Source of the DNA: an uncultured Rickettsiales bacterium
GTDB lineage: Bacteria; Pseudomonadota; Alphaproteobacteria; Rickettsiales; UBA1997
Reading direction: 5' to 3'
Length of the DNA: 64,000 nucleotides
NCBI GenBank assembly: GCA_934747265.1
Contig: CAKVGI010000002.1
Span: 42,994 to 106,993, forward strand
Below are positions 18,445-27,897 of this stretch, piece after piece. Made by a program: the position numbers and the translations under genes. Position 1 is the first letter of the stretch; each line of letters opens with the position of its first letter. Below the pieces are notes generated by a model that was given only the letters and a program-made list of their open reading frames with translations, was not told the DNA's origin and made no database searches.

Positions 18445-19902
18445 TTATTCAATATTTTCAATATCTATCATATCAATTAATTCCTCTATTAGGAAAATTT
18501 TGTTTAGTTTTAAACTGGCCTCTCCGTGAATCCAAGTGGCACAACAAACAGCTTTAAATTCATCCATACCCCTTGAAATAAGTCCAGTTATAATACCAGA
18601 TAATACATCGCCAGAACCGGCAATACTTAAATTTCTGCTTGAATGTGTATTGATTACGACTTCACCACTAGGAGAAGCTATAATTGTATCATGTCCTTTT
18701 AATACTATTATTGATTTACTTTTTTCTGAGGCTTTCTTGACTGAACCAATTTTATCATTTTCTTTATAATCAAACATCCTTTTAAATTCGCCAAGATGTG
18801 GTGTAAAAATGCAACTTGTCTTGATTGAGGTAAATAATTTATCCAAGCTATCTTTATCATCTTCAAATAAGCTTATTGCATCGGCATCAAAAATTATTGG
18901 ACAATTAGCATATTTTAGAGTTGAAAATATTTTTTCTTTTAAGAAATTGGTTTTTCCATTACCACTACCAAGTAATATTCCGTTTATTTTTGTATTCTTT
19001 AATATTTGTTCAAATTCTTCTATTGTATCTGCTTTTTTTAAAATATCGGATATTGTGTGGTAAGAAATTTGGTTGTAATTATTTTTATCACAAGTTATAA
19101 ATACAATTCCAGCTCCGACTTTTTTAGCTGATTTTGAAGCTAAAATGCTTGCTCCATACATATCACCTGAATTAATTAAAACAGAACCTCGCGTATATTT
19201 ATTTTCATCAACTTTTACTTGCGGAATATTATCTTTCCATATTTCGGGCGTATTAATAAAAGTTCTTATATTTAATTTGGAAATTTCTTCATCTGTTATT
19301 TTTATATCTATAATTTTTACTTGTCCGCAATACTGGCTTGCTGGTAATATAACATGAGCAACTTTTGGTAATGTAAATGAAATCGTTTCGGTTGCTTTGA
19401 TTGCTACATTTGATATTTCGCCAGTATCGCCATTGATACCGGTTGGGATATCTATTGATATTACAGGAATATCTAAACTATTTATTAACTCTATAATTCT
19501 TTTATATTCACCACTGATTTTTTTATTTAATCCGGAGCCAAAAATTGCATCAACAATTATATCGCAATTAGCAAATGTGTCTTTTTCAACATATTTGAAA
19601 TTTATTGATTTTCCGCCAATTCTATTCCATTTATCATAAGCTTCTTTGGCGTTTTCTGATGTTGGAATTTCGTTAAGTAAAACAAAAACGTCCCAATTTG
19701 CATTTAGTAAATATCTAGCGACAGTATATCCATCAGCGCCATTATTTCCGGTACCACATACAACTACAACTTTTGATTTTTTATAATTTCTTTTAATTTC
19801 ATTAAAAATCCCCTTTCCAGCAAATTCAGTTAAATCACTCATTGAAAATCCTGAATTTTTGTCCAATTCTTGCGATTGTTTAATTGTTATAATTTTATTC
19901 AT
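18445..19902 (-). CDS. nnrDE: Bifunctional NAD(P)H-hydrate epimerase / ADP-dependent NAD(P)H-hydrate dehydratase
   Basis: 485 residues, two domains. The N-terminal YjeF_N epimerase (about residues 1-215) shows VVVVCGTGNNGADGYTVARYLL and IVDAIFGSGLN. The C-terminal ribokinase-like dehydratase (about 220-485) shows GASILASKSAKKVGAG, LLGSGNGKT, FDADAI, FTPHLGEFKRMF and the catalytic NLSIAGSGDVLSGII. It repairs damaged NADHX/NADPHX. The dehydratase half is rather divergent. The ATG at 19902 is preferred to a TTG four codons earlier. Confidence 0.92.
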   Translation of the reverse strand: MNKIITIKQSQELDKNSGFSMSDLTEFAGKGIFNEIKRNYKKSKVVVVCGTGNNGADGYTVARYLLNANWDVFVLLNEIPTSENAKEAYDKWNRIGGKSINFKYVEKDTFANCDIIVDAIFGSGLNKKISGEYKRIIELINSLDIPVISIDIPTGINGDTGEISNVAIKATETISFTLPKVAHVILPASQYCGQVKIIDIKITDEEISKLNIRTFINTPEIWKDNIPQVKVDENKYTRGSVLINSGDMYGASILASKSAKKVGAGIVFITCDKNNYNQISYHTISDILKKADTIEEFEQILKNTKINGILLGSGNGKTNFLKEKIFSTLKYANCPIIFDADAISLFEDDKDSLDKLFTSIKTSCIFTPHLGEFKRMFDYKENDKIGSVKKASEKSKSIIVLKGHDTIIASPSGEVVINTHSSRNLSIAGSGDVLSGIITGLISRGMDEFKAVCCATWIHGEASLKLNKIFLIEELIDMIDIENIE

Positions 19903-20094
19903 AGTTGCATCCAATAATTATCTAGGATAATTTTAATATAAGATATTATTATTTCAACAATAATATATTAGATATTAACAGTAAGATTATTTTTAGTGAG
20001 ATATAAGATTATATAAGTAAAAATTGTATAGATTTTGAATATAGATTTGATAGTATTAAAAGTTAATGATATTTTCAAAATACTATTATATTTC

Positions 20095-20122
20095 TTGACA
20101 AATAAAAAAAATATTTTACTCT
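20095..20122 (+). promoter_or_regulatory. Likely promoter of rpmG
   Basis: TTGACA (20095-20100), 16 bp, TACTCT (20117-20122), about 33 bp before the gene. The -10 is a weak match. Nothing else is seen in the AT-rich 19903-20094. Confidence 0.45.
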
Positions 20123-20154
20123 TGAAGAAAAGTTTATAAATAAAAAGGTTTAAG

Positions 20155-20352
20155 ATGGCAAACGGTAAAACAGCAAAAAGAAAGAGACCTGCAATATTAT
20201 TTAAGTTAGTAAGTACCGCAGGTACAGGTTATTTTTACTTAGCAAGGAGAAATCCTAAAAAAAGACCTAACAAGATGGAATTTAACAAATTTGATCCTGT
20301 TGCTAGAAAACACGTTCTATTTAAAGAAGAAAAGTTAGGCGGTAGCAAGTAA
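20155..20352 (+). CDS. rpmG: 50S ribosomal protein L33
   Basis: 65 residues, slightly longer than the common 55. The L33 core is NPKKRPNKMEFNKFDPVARK followed by HVLFKEEK. The zinc-binding cysteines found in some L33 types are absent, as is usual for proteobacteria. A purine-rich site (AAAAAGG) precedes the ATG. It is a single-gene unit between its own promoter and terminator. Confidence 0.93.
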   Translation: MANGKTAKRKRPAILFKLVSTAGTGYFYLARRNPKKRPNKMEFNKFDPVARKHVLFKEEKLGGSK

Positions 20353-20378
20353 TAACTCGTATTTTTTAAAAAAGATTG

Positions 20379-20414
20379 ACAATTTTTATTTAATAAAAAT
20401 TGTTGATTTTTTTT
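20379..20414 (+). terminator. Rho-independent terminator after rpmG
   Basis: Perfect 11-bp stem (20379-20389 with 20393-20403), a 3-base loop, then a run of eight T. Confidence 0.85.
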
Positions 20415-20463
20415 ATGCTTTTTTTAAAATTATTGTGAAAGTATAATTTTAAGAAAGTATAGA

Positions 20464-20877
20464 GTGAGAGAGAAGGTTAGAAGGATAGTTGAGAAAGTTA
20501 AGTATATTATATTTTTTGTTTGTTTGTTTTGTGTTGGTTGTTTACCTTTAACGAGTAATGGTTTTAAAGACGTACATGTGGATTATTCGGAACAGGATGT
20601 TATAAAAGTATTAGGTAAACCATCGACAAAAAATGAATTTTATAGCAAAAAATATATGATATACTACGTACACGATAGTGTATTTAGTCTTTTTTTTAAT
20701 AAAAATAATTTCCCTTATGTTGGTTTTTATCCACTTTTAAGGACTGGGACGGAATATTGGGTTATATTAGACAATAATAAAGTTGTTGCTTTTGGTCCGG
20801 CTAAAAGATTTAATGGTGGCAATATTCCGAAAGCGTTGGATGCTAAAAGTTCTTATATAATTTCTGGGGAGGATTGA
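20464..20877 (+). CDS. Putative lipoprotein with BamE/SmpA-like domain
   Basis: 137 residues with a GTG start. A short basic N-terminus leads into a hydrophobic stretch and a lipobox (LFCVGC, cysteine about residue 25), so it should be lipidated and sent to the periplasmic face. The remainder, VDYSEQDVIKVLGKPSTKNEF, resembles the start of the SmpA/BamE fold in which a valine-leucine-glycine-proline pattern recurs. True BamE function in outer-membrane protein assembly is a guess. It ends one base before recJ and is probably co-transcribed with it. Confidence 0.65.
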   Translation: MREKVRRIVEKVKYIIFFVCLFCVGCLPLTSNGFKDVHVDYSEQDVIKVLGKPSTKNEFYSKKYMIYYVHDSVFSLFFNKNNFPYVGFYPLLRTGTEYWVILDNNKVVAFGPAKRFNGGNIPKALDAKSSYIISGED

Positions 20878-20878
20878 T

Positions 20879-22666
20879 ATGTATTTTTCAGATAAAAAAT
20901 CCTTTAAGAAATGCTTATGGAAAATAAATCAATATGATGAAAGATTAGCTTTGGCCATATATCAAAAATTTGGTTTTTCGGAAATATTGTCTAGATTGTT
21001 AAGCATACGTAATATTAAGTTGGAAGAAATTAATGACTTTATTAATCCTACAATTAGAAGATATTTAACAGATCCAAATGATTTATTGGATATGAAAAAA
21101 GCTATTGATATTGTATATCAATCAATTATAAATAAAGAAAAAATATGTATATTTGGTGATTATGATGTTGATGGCGTATCTTCTTCGGCATTAATGAAAA
21201 ACTTTTTTGATTTAATAAACGTAAATTCTATTATATATATACCAGATAGAGTTAATGAAGGATATGGTCCAAATTGTGAAGCTTTTAAAAAATTAAAAAA
21301 TGAAAGAGGTGTTGATTTAATTTTAACTGTTGATTGTGGTATATCGGCTTTTGAACCTTGTAAATTAGCAAAAGAAATTGGGTTAAAAGTTGTTATAACA
21401 GATCATCATTTAGGTGATTGTAAATTACCGGAAGCTGAGGCTGTTGTAAATCCTAATAGATTAGATGAAACAACTATATATAAAAATTTGGCTGGCGTAG
21501 GCGTTGGCTTTTTGTTCCTTGTAGCTTTAAATAAAAAACTTAGAGAGAACAAATTTTTTGAAGAAAATAATCTTAAAGAACCAAACTTATTGCAATTTCT
21601 TGATTTAGTTGTTTTGGGTACTATATGTGATGTTGTTCCGTTAGTTGGTTTGAATAGAGCTTTTGTTAGACAAGGACTTAAAGTAATACATAATAGAACA
21701 AACTCAGGGATTAAATCTTTGATAAATATATCAGAAATAGAAGAAGAAATTGGTACTTATCATATTGGTTTTATTTTAGGTCCTAGAATTAATTCAACTG
21801 GTAGAATAGGTGAATCAGACTTATCTAGTAAACTATTATGTTTAAAAGATGATTTTGAAACCACTAAAATTGCAAAGAACTTAAATTTGTATAATCAAGA
21901 GAGACAAGCGATAGAAAAAGTTGTATTGCAAGAAGCTATAAACAAAATAGAAAAAAATGAATTATATAATGATAGTATTATTTTTATAGAAGGTGATGGG
22001 TGGCATGAAGGTGTAATCGGTATAATTGCTTCAAGAATTAAAGATAAATTTGAAAAGCCGACAGTAGTTTTGACGAAGATTAAAGATTATTATAGAGCAT
22101 CTTGTAGATCTGTGCAAAATGTTGATATAGGTAGAGCAATATTAAAAGCTAAGATTAAAGATTTAATCAAGGATGGTGGCGGACATGCGATGGCGGGTGG
22201 TTTTAGTGTTGATTGTTCAAAATTTAATGAATTAAAAGAATTTTTTATTCAAGAGCTTAGTAAGGATGTAGAAAATTACTTAAATAATAAAGAAAGAGAT
22301 GCAGATTTAGTTCTTGAATGTAAAAGTCTTTCAGTAAATTTGGCAAACGAAATAGAAAAATTGGGTCCATTTGGTGCTGGTAATCATAAACCAAAAATAA
22401 TATTGAAAAATGTTGTTATAGTTAAAGCTGATATAGTTGGAAAAAATCAAAATAATTTAAGATTAATTATTTGTGATAACGATATGATAAATTTATCTAA
22501 AGGTATTGTTGCAATGTGTTTTAGAACCACGAAAGATGATAAAATATTTTCTTTATTATCTCAAAAAAGACAAAATGTCAATTTATTTGGTGAATTAAAT
22601 ATAAATAAATGGCAGGGACAACAAAATATTCAATTTATTGTAGAGGATGTTTTAATTGGAGATTAA
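20879..22666 (+). CDS. recJ: Single-stranded-DNA-specific exonuclease RecJ
   Basis: 595 residues, normal for RecJ, a 5'-3' ssDNA exonuclease of recombination and mismatch repair. DHH-family motifs are FGDYDVDGVSSSA (motif I), TVDCGISA (II), VVITDHHLGD (III) and the DHHA1 segment DGGGHAMAGGFS. The OB-fold near the C-terminus includes LGPFGAGNHKPKI. GGGGAGG in the end of the preceding lipoprotein gene lies 6-7 bp before the ATG. Confidence 0.97.
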   Translation: MYFSDKKSFKKCLWKINQYDERLALAIYQKFGFSEILSRLLSIRNIKLEEINDFINPTIRRYLTDPNDLLDMKKAIDIVYQSIINKEKICIFGDYDVDGVSSSALMKNFFDLINVNSIIYIPDRVNEGYGPNCEAFKKLKNERGVDLILTVDCGISAFEPCKLAKEIGLKVVITDHHLGDCKLPEAEAVVNPNRLDETTIYKNLAGVGVGFLFLVALNKKLRENKFFEENNLKEPNLLQFLDLVVLGTICDVVPLVGLNRAFVRQGLKVIHNRTNSGIKSLINISEIEEEIGTYHIGFILGPRINSTGRIGESDLSSKLLCLKDDFETTKIAKNLNLYNQERQAIEKVVLQEAINKIEKNELYNDSIIFIEGDGWHEGVIGIIASRIKDKFEKPTVVLTKIKDYYRASCRSVQNVDIGRAILKAKIKDLIKDGGGHAMAGGFSVDCSKFNELKEFFIQELSKDVENYLNNKERDADLVLECKSLSVNLANEIEKLGPFGAGNHKPKIILKNVVIVKADIVGKNQNNLRLIICDNDMINLSKGIVAMCFRTTKDDKIFSLLSQKRQNVNLFGELNINKWQGQQNIQFIVEDVLIGD

Positions 22667-22673
22667 TTTAATA

Positions 22674-23615
22674 CTAATTTCCAAATAAATATCCTATATT
22701 TAAAGAAAGAATAACTTGTGGATCTTTCTGCTTATCAAATTCTTTTGATAAAAACATTGTTGAATACTTTAAATAATATTTTTTATATCTTAAAGTAAAT
22801 CCGCCAACAATTTGGTACTGAAACCATTTTTTGTCTATATTTGTTCTATATTCTTTTACATTTTTCTTATCTAAAAATGTATTGTAAGCAACAATCGTTG
22901 GGGATAATTCTAGAAAAAAATAATATGTTTTATTTCCATTTGTAATAATATCTTGTGGAGTTAATGTAATTTTGTTTGATAAAAAATCTTTATCTAAAAT
23001 TTTTCCATATCTAAATTCTATTGATGGTGTTATACTTGTGATTGGTGTTCCTAAATTTAACTCAATTTTTGATAATATTTTCCAGTCATGCTTAAAAGTA
23101 TCTGTCTTAAATATTTCCATGCTTCTTTTAAAATTAGCTGAAAATAAAATTTCGTTATCTATTTGATATTTCCACCCCCTTGGTGTAGGGCTACCTATCA
23201 TATCATGTATTTTAATTTGCACATCTTTCGCTAATGAATTAGGACCAGTTAGCCCAATAGAAATTCCAAAAGTATCAATTTTTGTGTCATAATGTATGTT
23301 TTTATTTAAGAAAGTATATAAATATCCGGCATATAATCTATCATCTGCAATAAATTCCTTTTGTTCTATTTTTTTGGGAGTAAATATTTTTTGTCCAACA
23401 CCAAAAGAATAATTATAATTATACAAAGCATTGTTTGTTTCTTTATCTATTGTTAAAAAATAAAGTTGTAATCCGTTAGAATAATATCCATCCTTACCAT
23501 ATACGGAATCATTTTCATATGTAAAAAAAGATGATTTAATAAAAGCCTTATCCTTTGCTAATACTGGATTTATTAAAAATAATAAAATAATAAAATAAAA
23601 TTTATAACTTTTCAT
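22674..23615 (-). CDS. Outer-membrane lipid A deacylase LpxR-like (DUF2219)
   Basis: 313 residues with a signal peptide (FYFIILLFLINPVLA). The LpxR pattern is visible: FTYENDSVYGKDGYYSNGLQ, GQKIFTPKKI, ADDRLYAGYLYTFL, SIGLTGPNSLAKDVQIKIHD and PRGWKYQIDNE. In Salmonella LpxR the 3'-acyloxyacyl chain of lipid A is removed, with Asn, Asp and His at the active site; here N and D (in ENDS) and the His (KIHD) are kept, while the usual Thr in YTNG is Ser. It follows the DUF3943 gene by 3 bp. Deacylation of lipid A is inferred. Confidence 0.8.
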   Translation of the reverse strand: MKSYKFYFIILLFLINPVLAKDKAFIKSSFFTYENDSVYGKDGYYSNGLQLYFLTIDKETNNALYNYNYSFGVGQKIFTPKKIEQKEFIADDRLYAGYLYTFLNKNIHYDTKIDTFGISIGLTGPNSLAKDVQIKIHDMIGSPTPRGWKYQIDNEILFSANFKRSMEIFKTDTFKHDWKILSKIELNLGTPITSITPSIEFRYGKILDKDFLSNKITLTPQDIITNGNKTYYFFLELSPTIVAYNTFLDKKNVKEYRTNIDKKWFQYQIVGGFTLRYKKYYLKYSTMFLSKEFDKQKDPQVILSLNIGYLFGN

Positions 23616-23618
23616 AAA

Positions 23619-24419
23619 TTAAAATCTATAACTAAACATTATATTATAACCAAAATCGCCATGACTATTTATTGTAGGATAAGAAAATAAAGCAATATCT
23701 TTATTTTTCTTATTTCCACTCCTATCTCTTAAAAATATTTTAGATACTTCTGTAATTGGATCCATCAAAAATATTGCAAATTTGCCAAACCTTTCAGAGC
23801 CGAAAAGAGAATAATTATTTTCTATTATATGCCTTTTACTTAAATAAAATAATTCACCAAACATAGAACCAACAATTGGAGTAATTATTAAATCTTGTTT
23901 TGACGGTATTTCAGCGAAAGCTTCTATACCATATTCCCAAAAAAATGTAGATAAAAAAGTGGAATATAAAAATGAAGAAAAAATATTTGCACCAGCAGAT
24001 CTCGCTGACATATAGTATACAGCTCCCCAATATGGGTGTGTTATATAATTAAGGAAAAAATCATCGTTATCTTTTACTGGACCCTCGGAAACATTATTCT
24101 TCCATTTTTTAAATATATTAGACGTATCATTTTTATCCCAATTTGTAAAACTTTCTGGTAATAAATATAGAATACCAGCGCCAATTATACTAGCTCCACC
24201 CATTGTTATCAAACTTGATTTAATAAACTTATATTCTATATTATTATCAAAAGCATTATATGGCCTTTTATAAACACTCTCAATGATATCTTTTTGTGTA
24301 AAATCTGTTTTATATTCAAATTCCACCTTTTGTTCAATAGCTTTTGCATTAAAATTAAAAAACATACAAGAAACCACCATTGGCAAAATAATTGCCTTTT
24401 TTGTAATAAAATCAAACAT
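23619..24419 (-). CDS. DUF3943 domain protein, probably outer-membrane associated
   Basis: 266 residues with a signal-like N-terminus ending at ALA-type NFNAKA. The core matches my memory of the DUF3943 family: NYITHPYWGAVYYMSARSAG, STFFWEYGIEAFAEIPSKQD and ITPIVGSMFGELFYLSKR. The aromatic end (GYNIMFSYRF) is typical of an outer-membrane beta barrel. No function is known for the family. It is the first gene of a two-gene operon with the LpxR-like deacylase, so a role in outer-membrane lipid handling is possible. Confidence 0.75.
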   Translation of the reverse strand: MFDFITKKAIILPMVVSCMFFNFNAKAIEQKVEFEYKTDFTQKDIIESVYKRPYNAFDNNIEYKFIKSSLITMGGASIIGAGILYLLPESFTNWDKNDTSNIFKKWKNNVSEGPVKDNDDFFLNYITHPYWGAVYYMSARSAGANIFSSFLYSTFLSTFFWEYGIEAFAEIPSKQDLIITPIVGSMFGELFYLSKRHIIENNYSLFGSERFGKFAIFLMDPITEVSKIFLRDRSGNKKNKDIALFSYPTINSHGDFGYNIMFSYRF

Positions 24420-24450
24420 AGTTTATTAATCATTTAAAAATTCATTTTCA

Positions 24451-24478
24451 AATATAAAATAGGATATATATTTTTCAA
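24451..24478 (-). promoter_or_regulatory. Likely promoter of the DUF3943-lpxR operon
   Basis: Minus strand: TTGAAA (24478-24473), 16 bp, TATATT (24456-24451), giving a leader of about 25 bp. Confidence 0.45.
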
Positions 24479-24571
24479 CTTTTTTTGAAAATATATCGTT
24501 TTTATTTTGCATATTAAATTATTAATATATTAAGATCAAAAAACTTAAATTTATAATATGCAATTATAAAA

Positions 24572-24599
24572 TTGACTTTAAAAAAATTAATGATACCCT
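24572..24599 (+). promoter_or_regulatory. Possible promoter of kdsA
   Basis: TTGACT (24572-24577), 16 bp, TACCCT (24594-24599). The -10 is poor and is followed by a small palindrome CTCTATCAGAG that could be a protein site. Confidence 0.35.
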
Positions 24600-24629
24600 C
24601 TATCAGAGATAATAATTTTTTAAATTACT

Positions 24630-25532
24630 ATGAATTTTAAACATATAAAAGTTGGTGGTGGAATTACAAAGGAAGTTATTATGGGTAATGATTTACCTTT
24701 CACTTTGATAGCCGGACCTTGTCAATTGCAAAATAGAGATTTAGCAATGAAAATCTGCGAATATTTGAAAGAATTAACTGATAAATTAGGAATACAATAT
24801 ATTTTTAAAGCATCTTTTGATAAAGCAAATAGAAATTCAATACATGGAAAAAGAGGTATTGGAATAGAGGAAGGAATGAAAATTTTTGATGAATTAAGAA
24901 AAACTTTTGGTGTTCCAGTTTTAACTGATGTACATACAAATGAGCAACCAGAAATCGTTGCTCCGCATGTAGATATGTTGCAACAACCTGCTTTTTTGGT
25001 TAGACAAACAGATTTATCTATTGCAATTGCAAAAACCGGAAAAGCTTGTAACATAAAAAAAGCACAATTTCAAGCTCCTACTGATATGAAGAATATTATC
25101 GAAAAATATGAAGATTCTGGTAATACAAGTATTTGTCTAACAGAAAGAGGAACAAGCTTTGGCTACGGTGACTTAATTGTTGATCCTAGATCAATAGTAA
25201 TAATGGCACAAACTGGCTATCCAGTAGTGATGGATGCTACACATTCCGTTCAGAAACCAGCAGCAATGGGTTCATCTTCTGGTGGACAAGCTGAGATGGC
25301 ACCATTTATAGCTAGAACAGCTTTATCTACTGGTATGGTAGCTGGCCTATTTATTGAAACACATCCGGAACCTTTAACTGGCGGTTCTGATATTCATAAT
25401 ATGATACCTTTAATGTATATGGAAGAATTATTAAAACAATGGCAAGAAATTGATAATATTTGCAAAGTAAATAAATCAAGATTTGAAAACTGGGATCAAA
25501 ATGGAAAGCCAATTGAGAAGATAAAATTATAA
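24630..25532 (+). CDS. kdsA: 3-deoxy-8-phosphooctulonate synthase (KDO-8-phosphate synthase)
   Basis: 300 residues. It condenses phosphoenolpyruvate and arabinose-5-phosphate to KDO-8-phosphate. Family blocks are FKASFDKANRNSIHGKRG, VPVLTDVHTNEQPEI, DMLQQPAFLVRQTDL, NIKKAQFQAP and VVMDATHSVQKPAA. The sequence IAGPCQLQNRDLAM has the metal-ligand cysteine that marks the metal-dependent class; the E. coli enzyme has Asn there. The late HPEPLTGGSD is likewise of the metal-dependent type. Together with kdsB at 3.2 kb this shows the cell makes KDO-containing LPS. Confidence 0.97.
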   Translation: MNFKHIKVGGGITKEVIMGNDLPFTLIAGPCQLQNRDLAMKICEYLKELTDKLGIQYIFKASFDKANRNSIHGKRGIGIEEGMKIFDELRKTFGVPVLTDVHTNEQPEIVAPHVDMLQQPAFLVRQTDLSIAIAKTGKACNIKKAQFQAPTDMKNIIEKYEDSGNTSICLTERGTSFGYGDLIVDPRSIVIMAQTGYPVVMDATHSVQKPAAMGSSSGGQAEMAPFIARTALSTGMVAGLFIETHPEPLTGGSDIHNMIPLMYMEELLKQWQEIDNICKVNKSRFENWDQNGKPIEKIKL

Positions 25533-25555
25533 ATCAAAATCAAAAATAAAAATTG

Positions 25556-25647
25556 GAGAACTATTTTTTAATAGTTCTCATAAATTATTAAATAAACTAA
25601 AATAAATTATGGACTTATTTTTAAAATAAATCCATAATGATTTTTTA
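25556..25647. terminator. Terminator region between convergent kdsA and gpmI
   Basis: Two hairpins. 25556-25565/25570-25579 is a perfect 10-bp stem without a T tract. 25607-25620/25624-25637 is a 14-bp stem with one mismatch and a downstream T run, so it is the better terminator for kdsA. Confidence 0.7.
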
Positions 25648-27174
25648 TTTAATTAAACTCCTTCCTGTCATTTCTTTTGGTTGTGGTAATTCCATAACTT
25701 GAAGAATTGTTGGAGCTATATCACATAAACTACCGTCGTTCAATTTTATGTTTTTAACATCATTTCCAACCATTATAAATGGAACAAGGTTTGTTGTGTG
25801 TGCTGTAAATGGTTGACCTGTTGTTTCGTCAAACATCTTTTCAGCATTTCCGTGATCAGCTGTAATAAACATTATACCATCTTTTTGTTTTACTAATGTG
25901 GCGATTTCACCAACAGCTTTGTCAACTGCTTCACAAGCTTTAACTGCTGCGTCCATAATTCCGGTATGTCCTACCATATCTGGGTTGGCAAAATTAATCA
26001 CGATTAAATCAAATTTATTTGAATTGATTGCATCTAAAACGCCTTGTTTTACACCTTCGGCAGACATTTCTGGTTGTAAATCATATGTAGCAACTTTTGG
26101 AGAATTGATTAAAACCCTTTCTTCGCCTTTGAATACTGTTTCTTTACCACCATTAAAGAAGAATGTAACATGAGCATATTTTTCTGTTTCAGCAATTCTT
26201 AATTGAGTTAAACCAGCATTTGAAACTACTTCGCCAAGTGAATTTACAATTTCATCTGGTGTGTAAACCGTTTCTAAATATTTTGCATGGTCTTCGGAAT
26301 ATTCTGTTAATTCACCCATAATTGTAAAGTTAATAACTTTTTTTCTAACAAAACCATCAAAATCTTTGTTTCCTAATGCCATAGTTAATTCTCTAGCTCT
26401 ATCAGCTCTAAAATTACAGAATAGGAAACCATCGCCATCTTGCATACCTTTATAATCACCAATGGTTGCTGGTACTATAAATTCATCAGTTATATCTTTT
26501 GAATAAGAAGCTTCGACTGCATCTTTTGGAGTTGCAAAATTGCTTTCTGCATCAGCTAAAACTATTGCATTATAAGCTTTCTCAACTCTGTCCCATCTTT
26601 TATCTCTATCCATGCCGTAATATCTACCGCCAATTGTAGCAATCTTAACATTTTTGTAATCTTTTAATTCGGCATTTAATTCATCTATAAAAGTTAAAGC
26701 AGATTTTTGGGCTACATCTCTACCATCGGCAATAAAATGTAAAACAACATTTATATTTTCATTGGCGAATGTTTTTGCAATATTAATTATGTGATTAATG
26801 TGTGAATGAACACCACCATTTGACATTAAGCCGATTAAGTGTATAGATTTGCCGTTTGATTTCATTTTAGTAATAAAATCTTTAATTACAGGTCTATCTT
26901 TTAATGTATTATTTGCAACATCCTTGTTAATCATAGGCAAAGTTTGTAAAACAACTCTTCCTGCACCAATGTTTGTATGTCCTACTTCTGAATTACCCAT
27001 TTGTCCTTCTGGCAAGCCAACAAATTCGCCACTAGCGTTTAATTTCGAGTTTGGATATTCTTTTAAAAAATTGTTATAATTTGGAACATTAGCTTTTGCT
27101 ATTGCCGAATATTTGTTATCCGTAGGTATGCCCCAACCATCCATAATACATAATACAATAGGTTTTTTTCTCAT
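25645..27174 (-). CDS. gpmI: 2,3-bisphosphoglycerate-independent phosphoglycerate mutase
   Basis: 509 residues from the ATG at 27174 (MRKKPIVLCIMDGWG); the frame extends 11 codons further but those are not family-like. It interconverts 3- and 2-phosphoglycerate using two Mn2+. The catalytic serine lies in GQMGNSEVGHTNIG (about residue 60); metal ligands are in VHSHINHI, GRDVAQKS, NFANPDMVGHTG and TADHGNAEKM. Its Mn need may be worth noting next to the Mn2+ riboswitch 3.4 kb away. Overall complete and well conserved. Confidence 0.97.
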   Translation of the reverse strand: MRKKPIVLCIMDGWGIPTDNKYSAIAKANVPNYNNFLKEYPNSKLNASGEFVGLPEGQMGNSEVGHTNIGAGRVVLQTLPMINKDVANNTLKDRPVIKDFITKMKSNGKSIHLIGLMSNGGVHSHINHIINIAKTFANENINVVLHFIADGRDVAQKSALTFIDELNAELKDYKNVKIATIGGRYYGMDRDKRWDRVEKAYNAIVLADAESNFATPKDAVEASYSKDITDEFIVPATIGDYKGMQDGDGFLFCNFRADRARELTMALGNKDFDGFVRKKVINFTIMGELTEYSEDHAKYLETVYTPDEIVNSLGEVVSNAGLTQLRIAETEKYAHVTFFFNGGKETVFKGEERVLINSPKVATYDLQPEMSAEGVKQGVLDAINSNKFDLIVINFANPDMVGHTGIMDAAVKACEAVDKAVGEIATLVKQKDGIMFITADHGNAEKMFDETTGQPFTAHTTNLVPFIMVGNDVKNIKLNDGSLCDIAPTILQVMELPQPKEMTGRSLIK

Positions 27175-27345
27175 ATTTTTCTTTTTATTACTCTTGATTA
27201 TATACATATATAAAAAATATTAAATATCAAGATTTATTTATTTATTAAATTCCAGTAATTCAATATACCTGAAATATTAAATTAAAATCATTGTATAATA
27301 AAAATTGTATTGTATATATAACAATATAAAATAACTAACATAGTT

Positions 27346-27852
27346 ATGAAAAAGATTTTTGTTTTTGTATTGTTTTTTGTACTTTTTGCTTGTTCAAGTA
27401 ATAAAATAGATCAAGAGTTAGTAATTAAAGATTTTGATTTAAGTAAATATCTTGGTACTTGGTATGAAATAGCTAGAATTGATAATTGGTTTGAAAAAGA
27501 TTTAATAAATGTTAAAGCTGAATATAAAATATTAACAAAGCGGAAAATAGAAGTTATAAATAGTGGTTATAATATAAAAACGCAAGAAGAAGAAAGTATA
27601 AAGGGCGTTGTTTATCAACCTAAAAAGAATTTTGGACAACTAAAAGTTTCATTTTTTAGACCATTTTATTCTAATTATAATATTATTTTGTTAGACGAAA
27701 GCTATCAATATGTTGTAGTTGTTGGCAATAACTATGATTATTTGTGGATTTTAAGCAGAACTCCAAAAATCTCAAATACTTTATATAAAAATTTATTAGC
27801 AAAAATCGCAAGAATGGGATTTGATATTAACAAAATAAAGAAATACAAATAA
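27346..27852 (+). CDS. Lipocalin lipoprotein (Blc-like)
   Basis: 168 residues with a lipobox (FFVLFAC, cysteine about residue 16), so it is lipidated. The lipocalin signature is YLGTWYEIARIDNWFEK (about residues 35-51), followed by the VNSGYN and WILSRTP segments of the eight-stranded barrel. Bacterial lipocalins such as Blc bind lysophospholipids or fatty acids at the outer membrane. It is monocistronic and convergent with the ATPase gene. Confidence 0.9.
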   Translation: MKKIFVFVLFFVLFACSSNKIDQELVIKDFDLSKYLGTWYEIARIDNWFEKDLINVKAEYKILTKRKIEVINSGYNIKTQEEESIKGVVYQPKKNFGQLKVSFFRPFYSNYNIILLDESYQYVVVVGNNYDYLWILSRTPKISNTLYKNLLAKIARMGFDINKIKKYK

Positions 27853-27861
27853 TAACACAAA

Positions 27862-27897
27862 TTATTTAGATTATTTATTTCTAAATAATCTAAATAA
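27862..27897. terminator. Bidirectional terminator between lipocalin and the P-type ATPase
   Basis: A perfect 16-bp stem (27862-27877 with 27882-27897) and a 4-base loop. It begins before and runs into the ATPase stop codon region at 27871. Confidence 0.75.

Noticed and set aside
24594..24610. tet-operator-like CTATCAGAGATA near the kdsA promoter
   Set aside because: Only part of the operator is matched and no TetR-type gene is near; a short match like this is expected by chance in AT-rich DNA.
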